56,532 nt of DNA from Cyanobacteriota bacterium (GCA_025362325.1 JANYGO010000219.1:1-56532), one strand, 5' to 3'. Counted from the first letter of the stretch, positions 1 to 8,853 are shown. Notes: a model not told the origin generated them from the letters alone. Numbers and translations are program-made.

Positions 1-248
1 TTAGCTTTCTTCATAGGTTCGATCGTTCGGACTTCAGTCCTCTCCTTGATGCGGACTCGCATTCCTCACTACGAACTGGGTTATCTCATTATAGGTTCGA
101 TCGTTCGGACTTCAGTCCGCATCAAGGAGAGGACTGAAGTCCGAACGATCGAACCTATAATGAGATAACCCAGTTCGTAGTGAGGAATGCGAGTCCGCAT
201 CAAGGAGAGGACTGAAGTCCGAACGATCGAACCTATGAAGAAAGCTAA
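1..248. repeat. 248-bp near-perfect palindrome built of nested dispersed repeats
   Basis: Positions 1-118 are the reverse complement of 131-248, leaving a 12-nt loop at 119-130. Each arm carries copies of two short motifs that recur elsewhere in the window: a GTTCGTAGTGAGGAATGCG type and a GGACTGAAGTCCGAACGATCG type. The right arm covers the stop codon (245-247) of the amidohydrolase gene. As RNA it would form a very long hairpin and could terminate transcription from either side. The palindrome may continue past the left edge of the window, so its true outer boundary is unknown. No transposase gene is present. Confidence 0.95.
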
Positions 249-1456
249 TTGCAAAACTTTTCTACGCAGCGCACAAACATTTCTACACCCATCCCCAAGG
301 CAGTTTCATCAAAATCAAAACGCGGGTGATGGTGCGGGTAAGCCAAGTTTTTCTCTGGATTTGCTGAACCCAAAAAGAAATAGCAACCGGGGACTTCTTG
401 CAAAAAGAACGACATATCCTCACCGCCCATTGTTTGACATTCCGGTACGATTCCCGCAGGAGTTTCTACAACTGATTCGGCTACGCTGCGTACTAAGTCA
501 GCCATGCTCGAATCGTTGATGACTGGCGGGTAAAGGGCGCAATAATCGAGTTGGTAAGTTGCGCCGTGACTCTGACAAATTCCGGCAATTACTTGCTCGA
601 TGCGCTGAGAGAAATAACCTCGATATGTGGGATTGAAATAGCGCACTGTGCCGCCGATTTGGGCGGTGTCGGCGATGACGTTGTGGGTGTGGCCTGCGTG
701 GAATTTGCCGACTGTGACTACCGCTGAGTCGATCGGGTTAATGTTCCGTGCGACAATTGCCTGTAGGGCGCTGACAATTTGGGCTGTAACTACGATCGCA
801 TCTACAGTTTGGTGCGGCATTCCGCCGTGTCCGCCTTTGCCAAAAATCGTGCAGTCAAAAACTTCTACAGCCGCCATCAGCGCGCCGCTGCGGACGCCTA
901 CAGTGCCTAAAGGTAGATTGTTCCACAAATGCAAGCCGACGATCGCCTCAACATCAGGATTCTGCAAAACTCCCGCCTCAATCATCGGTTTGGCGCCGCC
1001 CGGGCCTTCTTCGGCGGGCTGAAAGATGAATTTTACCTTACCCGAAAAGCTGTGTTTGTGTTTGGCGAGATAGCAGATTGTACCGAGGGCTATCGCAGTA
1101 TGACCGTCGTGGCCGCAAGCGTGCATAATACCATCATGCTGCGATCGATAATCCACCTCATTTTCCTCTTGAATCGGCAAAGCATCCATATCAGCCCGAA
1201 TTGCCAAAACCCGCCCCGGTTTGCCACTGTCGATAGTTGCCACAACACCCGTTTTAGCAATATTAGTTTGATGTTCTATTCCCCATTCCTGCAACTTTTG
1301 CGAGACAAACTGGGCCGTTAAATTCTCATCAAAACTCAACTCCGGCTTTTGGTGCAAGCGGCGCCGCCATTCGACTAGCTGAGGCTGCAAATTTCTAATC
1401 TCCAGCCGCAATTGAGATAAATCGACATCAGTTAAATTCGGTACAGTTGAAACCAT
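245..1456 (-). CDS. M20 family metal-dependent amidohydrolase (hippurate / IAA-amino acid hydrolase type)
   Basis: This 403-aa cytosolic enzyme of the M20 peptidase/amidohydrolase family hydrolyses the amide bond of N-acyl amino acids; the true substrate cannot be told from sequence. The metal-binding signature HACGHDGH lies at about 112-119, the EEGPGG segment with the catalytic Glu at about 149-154, and a conserved MGGEDMSFF segment near 345 followed by a C-terminal HHP. The family length is about 400 aa, so the gene looks complete. The ATG is supported by an AAGGAGAG ribosome site 8 nt upstream. The stop codon sits inside the big palindrome at 1-248. Confidence 0.93.
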   Translation of the reverse strand: MVSTVPNLTDVDLSQLRLEIRNLQPQLVEWRRRLHQKPELSFDENLTAQFVSQKLQEWGIEHQTNIAKTGVVATIDSGKPGRVLAIRADMDALPIQEENEVDYRSQHDGIMHACGHDGHTAIALGTICYLAKHKHSFSGKVKFIFQPAEEGPGGAKPMIEAGVLQNPDVEAIVGLHLWNNLPLGTVGVRSGALMAAVEVFDCTIFGKGGHGGMPHQTVDAIVVTAQIVSALQAIVARNINPIDSAVVTVGKFHAGHTHNVIADTAQIGGTVRYFNPTYRGYFSQRIEQVIAGICQSHGATYQLDYCALYPPVINDSSMADLVRSVAESVVETPAGIVPECQTMGGEDMSFFLQEVPGCYFFLGSANPEKNLAYPHHHPRFDFDETALGMGVEMFVRCVEKFCN

Positions 1457-1534
1457 GTTTTTTCTCTCCTTTTTTTCAATTAGGTTTTAGTTCTAATCAG
1501 TTAATAAATGGTATTTAGTAATTATAGCAATCAT

Positions 1535-1605
1535 CCCACAATTTGACGGGCGGGGACGCCCATCCCACAATTTGACTGACGGGCGGGACGCCCATCCCAC
1601 AAGAG
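1535..1605. repeat. Tandem copies of a GACGGGCGGGACGCCCATCCCACAA-like unit
   Basis: About two and a half imperfect copies of a GC-rich unit (GGGCGGGACGCCCATCCC core, itself palindromic) lie upstream of the amidohydrolase gene, in the 322-bp gap before bioD. No coding potential is seen here. Confidence 0.75.
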
Positions 1606-1627
1606 GAAACCTAAAATTCTCTGCGCT

Positions 1628-1741
1628 CTCTGTTAACTGGTTCCTAGGCTCTGCCTGGGAACCAGTTAACAGAGGCTCTGCCTCGGCCCAAAAAATGAGG
1701 CAGAGCCTCTAGATATGTGTTACTAGGCTCTGCCTAGTAAC
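1628..1741. terminator. Three consecutive hairpins downstream of bioD
   Basis: There are three perfect inverted repeats in a row: 1628-1644 with 1658-1674 (17-bp stem), 1672-1684 with 1697-1709 (13-bp stem), and 1719-1727 with 1733-1741 (9-bp stem). All share an AGGCTCTGCCT core. They lie just past the bioD stop and could terminate it. They are also a repeat family, each arm being a copy of the same core. No run of U follows, so terminator function is inference. Confidence 0.65.
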
Positions 1742-1778
1742 GAGTAATTAGTAATTCCCCAGATGACAAATCAGAGGA

Positions 1779-2486
1779 TTATTTAGAAATCTTAGAAACT
1801 AAATTAACTCCCGGCAATAATCGCTCCAAATCTAATCTTGAAGCTGATGCCGCTAATTTTATCAGGTCATTTGGGTCATCTAAATATGGTAAAGTACCTA
1901 ACACTGGCATTTGAGTCAGGGATTGAATTAAATCGATCGGTGTCCAGTCGGCAATTTCTTGTTCCGAACAAGCTTGAACGCAGTTAAGGACAATGCCTCT
2001 AAGCTTAAAACCAGTGTGTCTGGCGAGAGCAACATTCGCTACAGCTTGCCCGATCGCCCCCAGCCTCACAGGTACCACCAAAACCCCCCTCAGCCGCCAA
2101 TCTCTGGCAATATCAGCCACCGTCAATTCCCGCGTTACAGGCGAACCCAGCCCTCCCAAAGCCTCGACCAACACAAAATCCTTGCGCTCACTGAGGCTTT
2201 GCAGCGCCGTCCAGACCTTTTCGAGTTCGATCTTTCTCCCTTCGCGTTCGGCTGAAATCGGCGGTGCTAGAGGCGCGCTAAAGTGCAGCGGATTGAGTTC
2301 TTCGGGGGATTGGTCGAGGCTAAACAAACGGGTGTAGAGTTCGCGATCGCCCGTTCCGGTTTGCAACAGCTTCATAATTCCCAAACTGCGATCGGGAAAA
2401 TACATTTGCCAATAAGCAGCCAGAGCGCTCGTCAAAACAGTTTTGCCCGCGTCAGTATCAGTTCCAGCAATCAGCAGCGAGTTCAT
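1779..2486 (-). CDS. bioD: Dethiobiotin synthetase BioD
   Basis: BioD is the ATP-dependent carboxylase that closes the ureido ring of dethiobiotin from 7,8-diaminopelargonate and CO2, the penultimate step of biotin synthesis. The P-loop GTDTDAGKT is near the N-terminus (residues 8-16 from the chosen ATG), and the EALGGLGSPVTRE segment with VVPVRLGAIG is typical of the family. The product is 235 aa, slightly longer than the roughly 220-aa norm. A TTG two codons upstream is an alternative start. The gene lies 65 bp after the kinase gene in the same direction, so it may be co-transcribed with it. No other bio gene is in the window. Confidence 0.93.
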   Translation of the reverse strand: MNSLLIAGTDTDAGKTVLTSALAAYWQMYFPDRSLGIMKLLQTGTGDRELYTRLFSLDQSPEELNPLHFSAPLAPPISAEREGRKIELEKVWTALQSLSERKDFVLVEALGGLGSPVTRELTVADIARDWRLRGVLVVPVRLGAIGQAVANVALARHTGFKLRGIVLNCVQACSEQEIADWTPIDLIQSLTQMPVLGTLPYLDDPNDLIKLAASASRLDLERLLPGVNLVSKISK

Positions 2487-2551
2487 TGGCAAATAGCTAA
2501 TAAGTAATTGGTCGTTGGCTTCAACCTTAGTCTAGGGGAATTTTGCCAGAA

Positions 2552-4228
2552 CTAGGGTGAAGGCGAGGGTGCGGGAGTTGGCGCGGGCTCCGGCGACGGC
2601 GCGGGAGTTGGTGCGGGCGTCGGTGACGGCGCGGGAGTTGGTGCGGGCGTCGGTGACGGCGCGGGAGTTGGTGCGGGCGTCGGTGACGGCGCGGGAGCCG
2701 GTGCAGGCGTCGGTTTGGGCGTCGGTTTGGGCGCGGGAGTTGGTGCAGGCGTCGGTTTGGGCGCGGGAGCCGGTGCTGGAGTCGGTTTGGGCGCTGGAGT
2801 CGGTTTGGGCGCTGGAGTTGGCGCTGGGCTTGGCGCTGGTAAAGGGTCTGGGCTTGGCGCTGGAGTTGGCGCTGGGCTTGGTTCCGGCAAAGGTGCTGGG
2901 CTTGGTTCCGGCAAAGGCGTTGGGCTTGGTTCCGGCAAAGGCGCTGGGCTTGGTTCCGGTAAAGGTTCTGGGCTTGGCGTTGGTAAAGGTGCTGGGCTTG
3001 GCGTTGGTAAAGGTTCCGGGGTTGGCGTTGGTAAAGGTTCCGGGTTTGGTACCGGAGTTAGTCTGGGCGTCGGATTTATGACTGGTGGCGGCGCTGTGGG
3101 AGTGGGTTTGGGCGTCGGTTTGTTGAGAAATGAGCCTACTAATGCCCAGGAACCGAAGCCTGTCAAGATGACTAAGCCCGTTAGCAGTCCGATCGCAGCG
3201 ACGGGATTGTCCCACAAAGAGCCACCAGCAGGCTCAATTAGCGGATCTGGCTGGTTTTGCGGGCCGGCACTTAGGGGCACCATCGGCTCAGGTTCGGGTG
3301 GCCTACCCACGGCTACGGTTGCGATGAGCGAAGCATTTGACGGCACGACTGCTGACGCGGGGGGTACAGTTTGCTGGTTAGACTGGGGATTTGTTTGGCC
3401 GTCGAGTGCTTGGGCGACTTCGCTGACAGATTGATATCGATCGCCCGGAGAGCGATTTAACATCCGATTCAACACCGCAGCCAACCCCGCGCTTACCTGC
3501 ACTCGCTGCTGCCAATTCCACTGTAAAGTCGTTTGATCCAGCAATTCCTGCGGTTCTTTGCCCGTCAGCAGGACGATCGCCGTTACAGCTAAAGCATACA
3601 GGTCGCTGCTGGCAGTGGCGCGCCCGCTTTGCAACTGTTCCATCGGCGCGTAGCCGATTTTACCGACTGTTGTCGCGTGGGCTGTTCCTTCGGGAGACTG
3701 GACTTTGGTGGCGAGTTCTTTCACCACTCCAAAGTCAATCAGTACCGGCAACTTGTCGTTTTCCCGGCGGATGATATTTTCCGGCGAGATGTCGCGGTGG
3801 ATGATGCCGCGGGCGTGGATGTGAGCCAGTACAGGCAGCATTTGCCGGATAAATACTAAAACTTCGGCTTCGCTGAAGGTACTGCCTTTGTTCGTGCGAT
3901 CGAGCAACAGTTCGCGGTAAGTCATCCCTTCCACGTAATCCTGCACTAAAAACAAACGTTGATTCTCTTCAAATATTGCCCGAAACTGGGGAATTTGCGG
4001 GTGGGCAATTTGGTAAAGTATTGCCGCCTCTCTTTGAAACAATTCCTTCGATTTTTCCAAAACGTAAGGCCCGCTTTGCACCGGAATCAATTCTTTCAGG
4101 GCGCAGCGTTCTTGAAATCTGCCCAAATCTTCTACTAAATAAGTCCGGCCAAATCCCCCTTGACCTAAAATACTCACCAAGCGGTAGCGGTTTTGTAGGA
4201 GAGTTCCAATGGCAATAGGTGGCTGCAT
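2552..4228 (-). CDS. Membrane Ser/Thr protein kinase with proline-rich extracytoplasmic tail
   Basis: This is a 558-aa Hanks-type kinase. The kinase domain covers about 1-275: glycine loop GQGGFGRTY at 22-30, Lys45 in [13 protein letters not shown] at 144-151 with the catalytic Asp, and DFG at 165-167. One membrane segment follows at about 343-366. The remaining roughly 190 residues are almost only Pro, Thr, Ala, Ser and Glu in short PAPSPTP / PLPEPSP repeats. The topology suggests an intracellular kinase and a rigid, probably periplasmic, Pro-rich tail that could pass through or bind the cell wall. There is no PASTA or other recognisable sensor domain. The substrate is unknown. The high-GC repeat DNA of the tail creates long spurious antisense ORFs. 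Confidence 0.93.
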   Translation of the reverse strand: MQPPIAIGTLLQNRYRLVSILGQGGFGRTYLVEDLGRFQERCALKELIPVQSGPYVLEKSKELFQREAAILYQIAHPQIPQFRAIFEENQRLFLVQDYVEGMTYRELLLDRTNKGSTFSEAEVLVFIRQMLPVLAHIHARGIIHRDISPENIIRRENDKLPVLIDFGVVKELATKVQSPEGTAHATTVGKIGYAPMEQLQSGRATASSDLYALAVTAIVLLTGKEPQELLDQTTLQWNWQQRVQVSAGLAAVLNRMLNRSPGDRYQSVSEVAQALDGQTNPQSNQQTVPPASAVVPSNASLIATVAVGRPPEPEPMVPLSAGPQNQPDPLIEPAGGSLWDNPVAAIGLLTGLVILTGFGSWALVGSFLNKPTPKPTPTAPPPVINPTPRLTPVPNPEPLPTPTPEPLPTPSPAPLPTPSPEPLPEPSPAPLPEPSPTPLPEPSPAPLPEPSPAPTPAPSPDPLPAPSPAPTPAPKPTPAPKPTPAPAPAPKPTPAPTPAPKPTPKPTPAPAPAPSPTPAPTPAPSPTPAPTPAPSPTPAPTPAPSPEPAPTPAPSPSP

Positions 4229-4483
4229 AAGTTTAAGTAGAAATTGTTAAATAATAGGCGATCGCTAGACCTAAGTCTTTAATGCCCAAGAGCATACTCC
4301 ACTGTCTCTAGTTCCCAGTCCCGACCAAAGTTAGCATTTTACATTTTTTTGAGCAACTTTGAGAAATTGGGTGCTTGTGGGCGATCGAGCATTAGGGGCA
4401 ACCACGGGGGGATTGCCCTACGTTAGGATTCTTTTGGGGCGATCGCCTTGGCGAAAAATTAGGAGATTTGCTGCTACATTCTT

Positions 4484-4655
4484 CCCAACTCCCAACTCCC
4501 AACTCCCAACTCCCAACTCCCAACTCCCAACTGTCAACTGTCACAGGTCAACTGTCACAGGTCAACTGTCACAGGTCAACTGCCAACTGCCAACCGCCAA
4601 CTGCCACAGGTCAACTGCCACAGGTCAACTGCCAACTGCCACAGGTCAACTGTTA
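4484..4655. repeat. Heptamer-type tandem repeats (CCAACTC, then CAACTGCCACAGGT variants)
   Basis: A run of CCAACTC heptamers passes into CAACTGTCACAGGT and CAACTGCC variants. This matches the short tandemly repeated repetitive (STRR) sequences known from filamentous cyanobacteria. The array fills most of the 417-bp gap between the kinase start and the YqeY gene. Its last unit supplies the YqeY stop codon (4646-4648). The rest of the gap (4229-4483) shows a HIP1 octamer at 4439-4446 and nothing else recognisable. Confidence 0.9.
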
Positions 4656-5104
4656 AGCTTTGCTTTCACCATGTCTTGAATTCTGTTACCGTCTGCTTTG
4701 CCTTTAAGCTGCTGCATTGCCTTGCCCATCACCTTGCCCATCTCTTTTGCAGAAGTAGCGCCCAGCGAGGCAATTACTTCGTCAACCACTTGACTCACCT
4801 CTTCGTCTGACATCTGCGCCGGCAAATACTCTTCCACAATTACCAACTCCGCCTCCTCTTGTGCCACTAAATCTTCGCGGCCACCTTTGCGGTATTGGTC
4901 GATCGAATCCCGGCGCTGTTTAGCTATTTGCATCAAAATTTCCAATTCTTGAGCTTCCGTCAGCGTGTCTTGCCCGGAGGGACGGAGGCTGACTTCTTTT
5001 TCGAGAATAAATTTCTTGATGCCTCGAACTGTTTCCAAGCGAACTTTGTCCTTGGACTTCATGGCTGCTTTGATTTCTGCGTCAATGCGTTCTCTTAAGC
5101 TCAT
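4646..5104 (-). CDS. GatB/YqeY domain protein
   Basis: This 152-aa protein matches the whole YqeY family, whose fold is shared with the C-terminal tRNA-recognition domain of GatB amidotransferase. The N-terminal helical part (MSLRERIDAEIKAAMKSKDK), the QRRDSIDQYRKGGREDL segment and the C-terminal GKVMGKAMQQLKGKADGNRI are characteristic. The exact role of stand-alone YqeY is not established; a link to tRNA metabolism is inferred from its fold. The last codons (KLNS, stop) run into the heptamer repeat array. Confidence 0.93.
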   Translation of the reverse strand: MSLRERIDAEIKAAMKSKDKVRLETVRGIKKFILEKEVSLRPSGQDTLTEAQELEILMQIAKQRRDSIDQYRKGGREDLVAQEEAELVIVEEYLPAQMSDEEVSQVVDEVIASLGATSAKEMGKVMGKAMQQLKGKADGNRIQDMVKAKLNS

Positions 5105-5407
5105 CGATTTCTACCTTGCCTTGCTGTATCAAAAATCTGGAGTATGCTTCCGATTCTTAACTTTTACTGTATTTTTCAAGTTTATTGCCTGTTGGTGGCA
5201 TTTTTATCGGCATTAACCGGGCTGTCTTCGGCTTTTAACCGAATTTTGGCGGCTGTACTTCAAGTATCTGCCTCAAATTGACGATCGCCAGAATTTTTAG
5301 GCATCGCACAACACCCCAAACATGAAATCTATCAAAATATTGACTGAACATTTCTAATTTCCGATGGTAAGATGGCGGTTAAATAAACGTCTTGCAAGAG
5401 GCCTGCT
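5105..5407. other. Divergent intergenic region between the YqeY gene and prs
   Basis: This 303-bp region must hold the promoters of both diverging genes. AT-rich stretches are visible, but I cannot assign -10/-35 boxes with confidence. It holds no repeat-family hairpin. Confidence 0.4.
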
Positions 5408-6400
5408 GTGATCCGTTCTGCTACTTTACCGCTTCCGCTTCCCCAGTCGCCGGTTTCCGCCCACGACCGTCTGCGGCTGTTCTCCGGTTCTGCTAATGTT
5501 CCCCTCGCCCAAGAGGTGGCTCGCTATCTGGGGATTGATTTGGGGCCGATGGTTCGCAAGCGGTTTGCTGATGGGGAGCTCTACGTTCAAATTCAAGAAT
5601 CGATTCGGGGTTGCGATGTTTACTTGATTCAGCCAACTTGCTGTCCGGTAAACGATCGCCTGATGGAATTGTTAATTATGATCGATGCTTGTCGCCGCGC
5701 TTCCGCCAGACAAGTTACTGCCGTGATTCCCTACTACGGCTATGCTAGGGCCGACCGCAAAACGGCCGGCAGAGAGTCGATTACTGCGAAGTTGGTCGCT
5801 AATTTGATTACTGAAGCTGGGGCCGGTCGCATTTTGGCGATGGATTTGCACTCGGCTCAGATTCAAGGTTATTTTGACATTCCTTTCGATCACGTTTACG
5901 GTTCGCCTGTGCTTTTGGATTATTTAGCGAGCAAGCAGTTGACGGATATTGTTGTGGTTTCGCCGGATGTTGGCGGAGTCGCTAGGGCGAGAGCTTTTGC
6001 CAAAAAGCTTGGCGATGCTCCCCTAGCAATTATTGACAAGCGCCGCCAAGCTCACAACGTCGCCGAAGTGATGAACGTCATCGGGGATGTCAGAGGCAAA
6101 ACAGCCGTGTTAGTGGACGATATGATCGATACTGCGGGCACGATTTGTGAAGGCGCCAGATTGTTGCGCCGCGAGGGTGCGAGGCAGGTTTATGCTTGTG
6201 CTACTCATGCGGTGTTTTCCCCTCCGGCGATCGAGCGTTTGTCTAGCGGAGTCTTGGAAGAGGTAATTGTCACGAATACAATTCCTGTGCCTGAAGAACA
6301 CCGTTTTGCGCAGTTGACTGTGCTTTCGGTGGCGAATTTGCTGGGCGAAACTATTTGGCGGATTCACGAAGACAGTTCTGTTAGCAGTATGTTTCGCTAG
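5408..6400 (+). CDS. prs: Ribose-phosphate pyrophosphokinase (PRPP synthetase)
   Basis: The enzyme transfers pyrophosphate from ATP to ribose 5-phosphate, giving PRPP for purine, pyrimidine, histidine, tryptophan and NAD synthesis. The 330-aa product shows all family marks: FSGSANVPLAQEVA near 25, FADGELYVQIQESIRG, the YYGYARADRK ATP-binding segment near 110-120, and the PRPP loop VDDMIDTAGT near 236-245. The start is GTG at 5408 with AAGAGG about 8 nt upstream; this gives an N-terminal extension of about 20 residues before the conserved core, as in other cyanobacterial Prs proteins. It is probably monocistronic, with a hairpin terminator directly downstream. Confidence 0.97.
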   Translation: MIRSATLPLPLPQSPVSAHDRLRLFSGSANVPLAQEVARYLGIDLGPMVRKRFADGELYVQIQESIRGCDVYLIQPTCCPVNDRLMELLIMIDACRRASARQVTAVIPYYGYARADRKTAGRESITAKLVANLITEAGAGRILAMDLHSAQIQGYFDIPFDHVYGSPVLLDYLASKQLTDIVVVSPDVGGVARARAFAKKLGDAPLAIIDKRRQAHNVAEVMNVIGDVRGKTAVLVDDMIDTAGTICEGARLLRREGARQVYACATHAVFSPPAIERLSSGVLEEVIVTNTIPVPEEHRFAQLTVLSVANLLGETIWRIHEDSSVSSMFR

Positions 6401-6433
6401 ACAGGAAAGACTCTTTTTGAATGTTTGTTTTAA

Positions 6434-6468
6434 GGTGCGTCAACAAGCGTGTTGCGCACCGTTTTTTT
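6434..6468 (+). terminator. Rho-independent terminator of prs
   Basis: The arms GGTGCG (6434-6439) and CGCACC (6455-6460) enclose an inner CAAC/GTTG stem and are followed by GTTTTTTT. It lies 33 bp past the prs stop. Confidence 0.88.
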
Positions 6469-6469
6469 A

Positions 6470-6538
6470 TAGGTTCGTAGTGAGGAATGCGAGTCCTCAG
6501 AAAATTGAGAGGACTCGCATTCCTCACTACGAACCTAT
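6470..6538. repeat. Dispersed palindrome, GTTCGTAGTGAGGA family
   Basis: Two inverted arms, each AGGTTCGTAGTGAGGAATGC plus GAGTCCTC, face each other around a short AT loop. It is the same family as at 1-248, 7951-8013, 8854-8946, 33901-33953 and 49607-49669. Here it follows the prs terminator directly. Confidence 0.92.
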
Positions 6539-6674
6539 TTTCTGATATTTGTGCGATCGCACTTGAGATCGCCGGAACAAGAGATGGTAAAATTCTATCT
6601 TGTTGTCTCAAGAGCGCGACCTTTTCGTCTTCTAGATAGGTCTCGCCAAAATAAGGGGTAAATAGGGAAAAACT

Positions 6675-7922
6675 ATGAAACATTCACTCGTAAGAACAGC
6701 AGCCGCACTTGTCGGTTCAGCAATCTTAACATTCGGGGCGAACGCTCCGGCGAAAGCATATACATTTGACGAAACCGAAATTAACCAAGATCGAGTAATT
6801 GCGATCGCACAACCGGGCGGTCTGACCGGCTACCAATTACTAATTGTAGAACAGGTGACAAACAAGCGGCAATGCTGGAGCGAAAGCGGCTCTAATCCCG
6901 TCGTAGTCAATCCGTTATTAGCTACTTTTGATTTCACCGGCATTTGCGGCCGCGCCACCGACAGCAACGGCTTTTCTATTCGCATGGCCGGCAGCGATTT
7001 AGCATTAAAATACACCCTGAGTTTGCAAACCGTTGACGGGAACGTTTTACTAATGGGAACTCCCATCGATCCCAACAACACTCAACCGATAATTATCGGC
7101 CGCACAAACGGCGATACTAACGGCTTTATGAAAATCACCCTCGATCCCGCTTGGCGCTTCAGTAAAAGAGCTTATCAAGGCAAAGTATTAGGTCACTTTT
7201 ATTTTAGTAGCAGTCAACCAGCACCAGGAGAAATCGGAAATACCGGAGGAAATACCGGAGGAAATACCGGAGGAAACACCGGAGGAAACACCGGAGGAAA
7301 CACCGGAGGAAACACTGGAGGTAATACATTCGGAGATATTGCTACCGATATCTACGCTTCCGAAATTAAAGAAGCTGTGAGCCTTGGGTTTGTAGCTGGA
7401 TTTGCTCAAGATAATACCTTTCGGCCACAACTTGCTGTTACCAGAGAGCAATTGGTATCTTTAGTATTGGAATCATTGAAAGGAATACAAGGTGCTAACA
7501 TCACATTTCCTAGCAATGTTTCTACCCGTCCTTACAGCGATGTTGATAGCTCGCGCTGGAGTGCGGGGAAAGTTCTATTTGCGCGAGATAACAAGATAGT
7601 CAGCGGTTATAAAGATGGCACTTTTAAACCTACGCAGCCGGTGACTCGGGCTGAATTGATGGCTGTGCTGCGAAGAGCCTCAGAATTTGGTTTGTCGGCG
7701 CGGGGAATGCAGCCGAATTTAATTGGGAAAGAGCCTCCTAAAACTTTTTCAGATACTCAAAATCATTGGGCTGCTGCTATTATTAATCAAATGTCTGCTT
7801 ATTGTTCTGTTGCTTCCGCTGTTAACGAAGTTGGAACTCGTTTTGCTCCCGATGATTCTGCAAAGCGGAATTACGCGGCGGCGGCTACTTTGCGGATGCT
7901 GAAATGCGTTAAAGCTCAGTAA
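6675..7922 (+). CDS. Secreted SLH-domain protein with DUF3747-like N-terminal domain
   Basis: This 415-aa exported protein has a signal peptide at about 1-28 ending in AKAYTF. A globular domain of about 170 residues with two cysteines follows and resembles the cyanobacterial DUF3747 family (from memory). Seven GGNT units (about 190-217) form a flexible linker. Three S-layer homology units follow, each beginning with FGDI, YSDV or FSDT (about 219-265, 287-335 and 357-410). SLH domains anchor proteins to cell-wall polysaccharide or outer-membrane-associated peptidoglycan, so this is likely a cell-envelope protein. The third SLH unit carries an inserted cysteine segment. The function of the N-terminal domain is unknown. 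Confidence 0.88.
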   Translation: MKHSLVRTAAALVGSAILTFGANAPAKAYTFDETEINQDRVIAIAQPGGLTGYQLLIVEQVTNKRQCWSESGSNPVVVNPLLATFDFTGICGRATDSNGFSIRMAGSDLALKYTLSLQTVDGNVLLMGTPIDPNNTQPIIIGRTNGDTNGFMKITLDPAWRFSKRAYQGKVLGHFYFSSSQPAPGEIGNTGGNTGGNTGGNTGGNTGGNTGGNTGGNTFGDIATDIYASEIKEAVSLGFVAGFAQDNTFRPQLAVTREQLVSLVLESLKGIQGANITFPSNVSTRPYSDVDSSRWSAGKVLFARDNKIVSGYKDGTFKPTQPVTRAELMAVLRRASEFGLSARGMQPNLIGKEPPKTFSDTQNHWAAAIINQMSAYCSVASAVNEVGTRFAPDDSAKRNYAAAATLRMLKCVKAQ

Positions 7923-7950
7923 TATTGTGTCCGTTCAATAACGATAATCT

Positions 7951-8013
7951 AGGTGTTTGTAGTGAGGACTTCAGTCCTCAGATTATAAGGACTAAAGTCT
8001 TCACTACGAACCT
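7951..8013. repeat. Dispersed palindrome between convergent genes
   Basis: Arms AGGTGTTTGTAGTGAGGACT and its imperfect complement AGTCTTCACTACGAACCT flank a short loop. It lies between the stops of the SLH gene (+) and xisI (-), where a two-way terminator would be useful. Confidence 0.88.
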
Positions 8014-8016
8014 ATA

Positions 8017-8352
8017 TTATGCTACACCGTAATCAGTATAAGGTCGTTTGTACGGAGCTTGCAATCCCAAAACAATATCCTCCCTCGGCACTCCCATTTC
8101 AACTAATTCCTCCGCTGGATTTTCCTCTGTCAAATTTTGTTGAAGCCAGATTTTTCCATCTTTTATATCAATGTGAATGATGGTTTGATAAATCCGGGTT
8201 AAGTGTTCCCAGCCGACATTCATCCACTGATAATGATCTCGTTCTGTGTCGCAGATAAGTTGCACTTCGACTTCATCATCGGAAACATCATCTTCAGCAT
8301 AACGGGTGATTAATGTCTGAACGTATTGACGATATTGAGCTAGCTTGTCCAT
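8017..8352 (-). CDS. xisI: XisI family protein
   Basis: This 111-aa protein belongs to the XisI family (fdxN-element excision controlling factor). In Anabaena, XisH and XisI are needed with the recombinase XisF for excision of the fdxN element in heterocysts. The family is, however, widespread in cyanobacteria without any such element, often in many copies, and its general role is unknown. Diagnostic segments are MDKLAQYRQYVQTLITRYA, DTERDHYQWMNVGW, KIWLQQNLTE and the C-terminal GLQAPYKRPYTDYGVA. It overlaps the end of xisH by 13 bp in another frame, so translation is probably coupled. No XisF-like recombinase lies nearby. Confidence 0.92.
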   Translation of the reverse strand: MDKLAQYRQYVQTLITRYAEDDVSDDEVEVQLICDTERDHYQWMNVGWEHLTRIYQTIIHIDIKDGKIWLQQNLTEENPAEELVEMGVPREDIVLGLQAPYKRPYTDYGVA

Positions 8353-8765
8353 TGCACAATTACCTCATTTTTTGAATCGTATACGATTAGAAATACCTGA
8401 TACTGTTGTACCGCAGCTTGAGTAAATTCAGACTGAAAAAATGTTCTATACACGTCAATTGGTACTGCCAAGTATAATTTCCGATTAGGTTCAACAGATG
8501 CCAGCCCTAGCCGATAACTGAGAAATTGTCCCAATGCAGCATAAAAGTCTGTAATTGCAGAGGGATTAAGGAAGCTTTTGATTTCGACTGCAATTTTCTC
8601 CCCTCCTCGCTCCGCTGCGACTAACCTTTCTGCTCCCAAATCAACCTGAAATTTAATATTGCCAAACTTAAACTTTAGTGGATCGGCAGTAATCACCCAC
8701 TGTTCTTTTTCAAGGGCTCTCTTTACGGATTCGTGGAAGGTATCTTTGGCAGACGCAAATTTAAT
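8340..8765 (-). CDS. xisH: XisH family protein, start codon missing or non-standard
   Basis: XisH partners XisI. The fold is PD-(D/E)XK nuclease-like, with the motif residues visible as QVDLGAERL followed by AVEIKSF. Only 118 aa follow the first standard start (GTG at 8694-8696), but the frame stays open upstream to a stop at 8793-8795 and encodes SAKDTFHESVKRALEKEQ, the conserved N-terminus of the family. No ATG, GTG or TTG lies in that stretch. The codon where relatives carry Met, before Ser-Ala-Lys-Asp, is GCG (8754-8756). An ATT at 8763-8765 would give 141 aa, close to the usual length, and is used for the coordinates. The gene may be decaying, or may use a rare start. Confidence 0.75.
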   Translation of the reverse strand: MKFASAKDTFHESVKRALEKEQWVITADPLKFKFGNIKFQVDLGAERLVAAERGGEKIAVEIKSFLNPSAITDFYAALGQFLSYRLGLASVEPNRKLYLAVPIDVYRTFFQSEFTQAAVQQYQVFLIVYDSKNEVIVQWTS

Positions 8766-8853
8766 CTCAGCACGATCGCATACAACTATAAATTATAGCG
8801 AAATCACAGTATATTGTCAATCTGTAAAACACTAAGTTTCTCAATGATTTTTA

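Noticed and set aside
2557..3434. Long plus-strand ORFs of 174 and 239 residues
   Set aside because: They are antisense to the Pro-rich tail of the kinase. Their low-complexity Val/Gly/Ala/Leu composition is a by-product of the repeat DNA.
4484..4655. Possible CRISPR array
   Set aside because: The units are short heptamers without unique spacers of regular length; no cas gene is present.
8017..8765. fdxN-type excision element
   Set aside because: XisH/XisI are present but no XisF recombinase or att direct repeats are seen, and these families are widespread without such elements.
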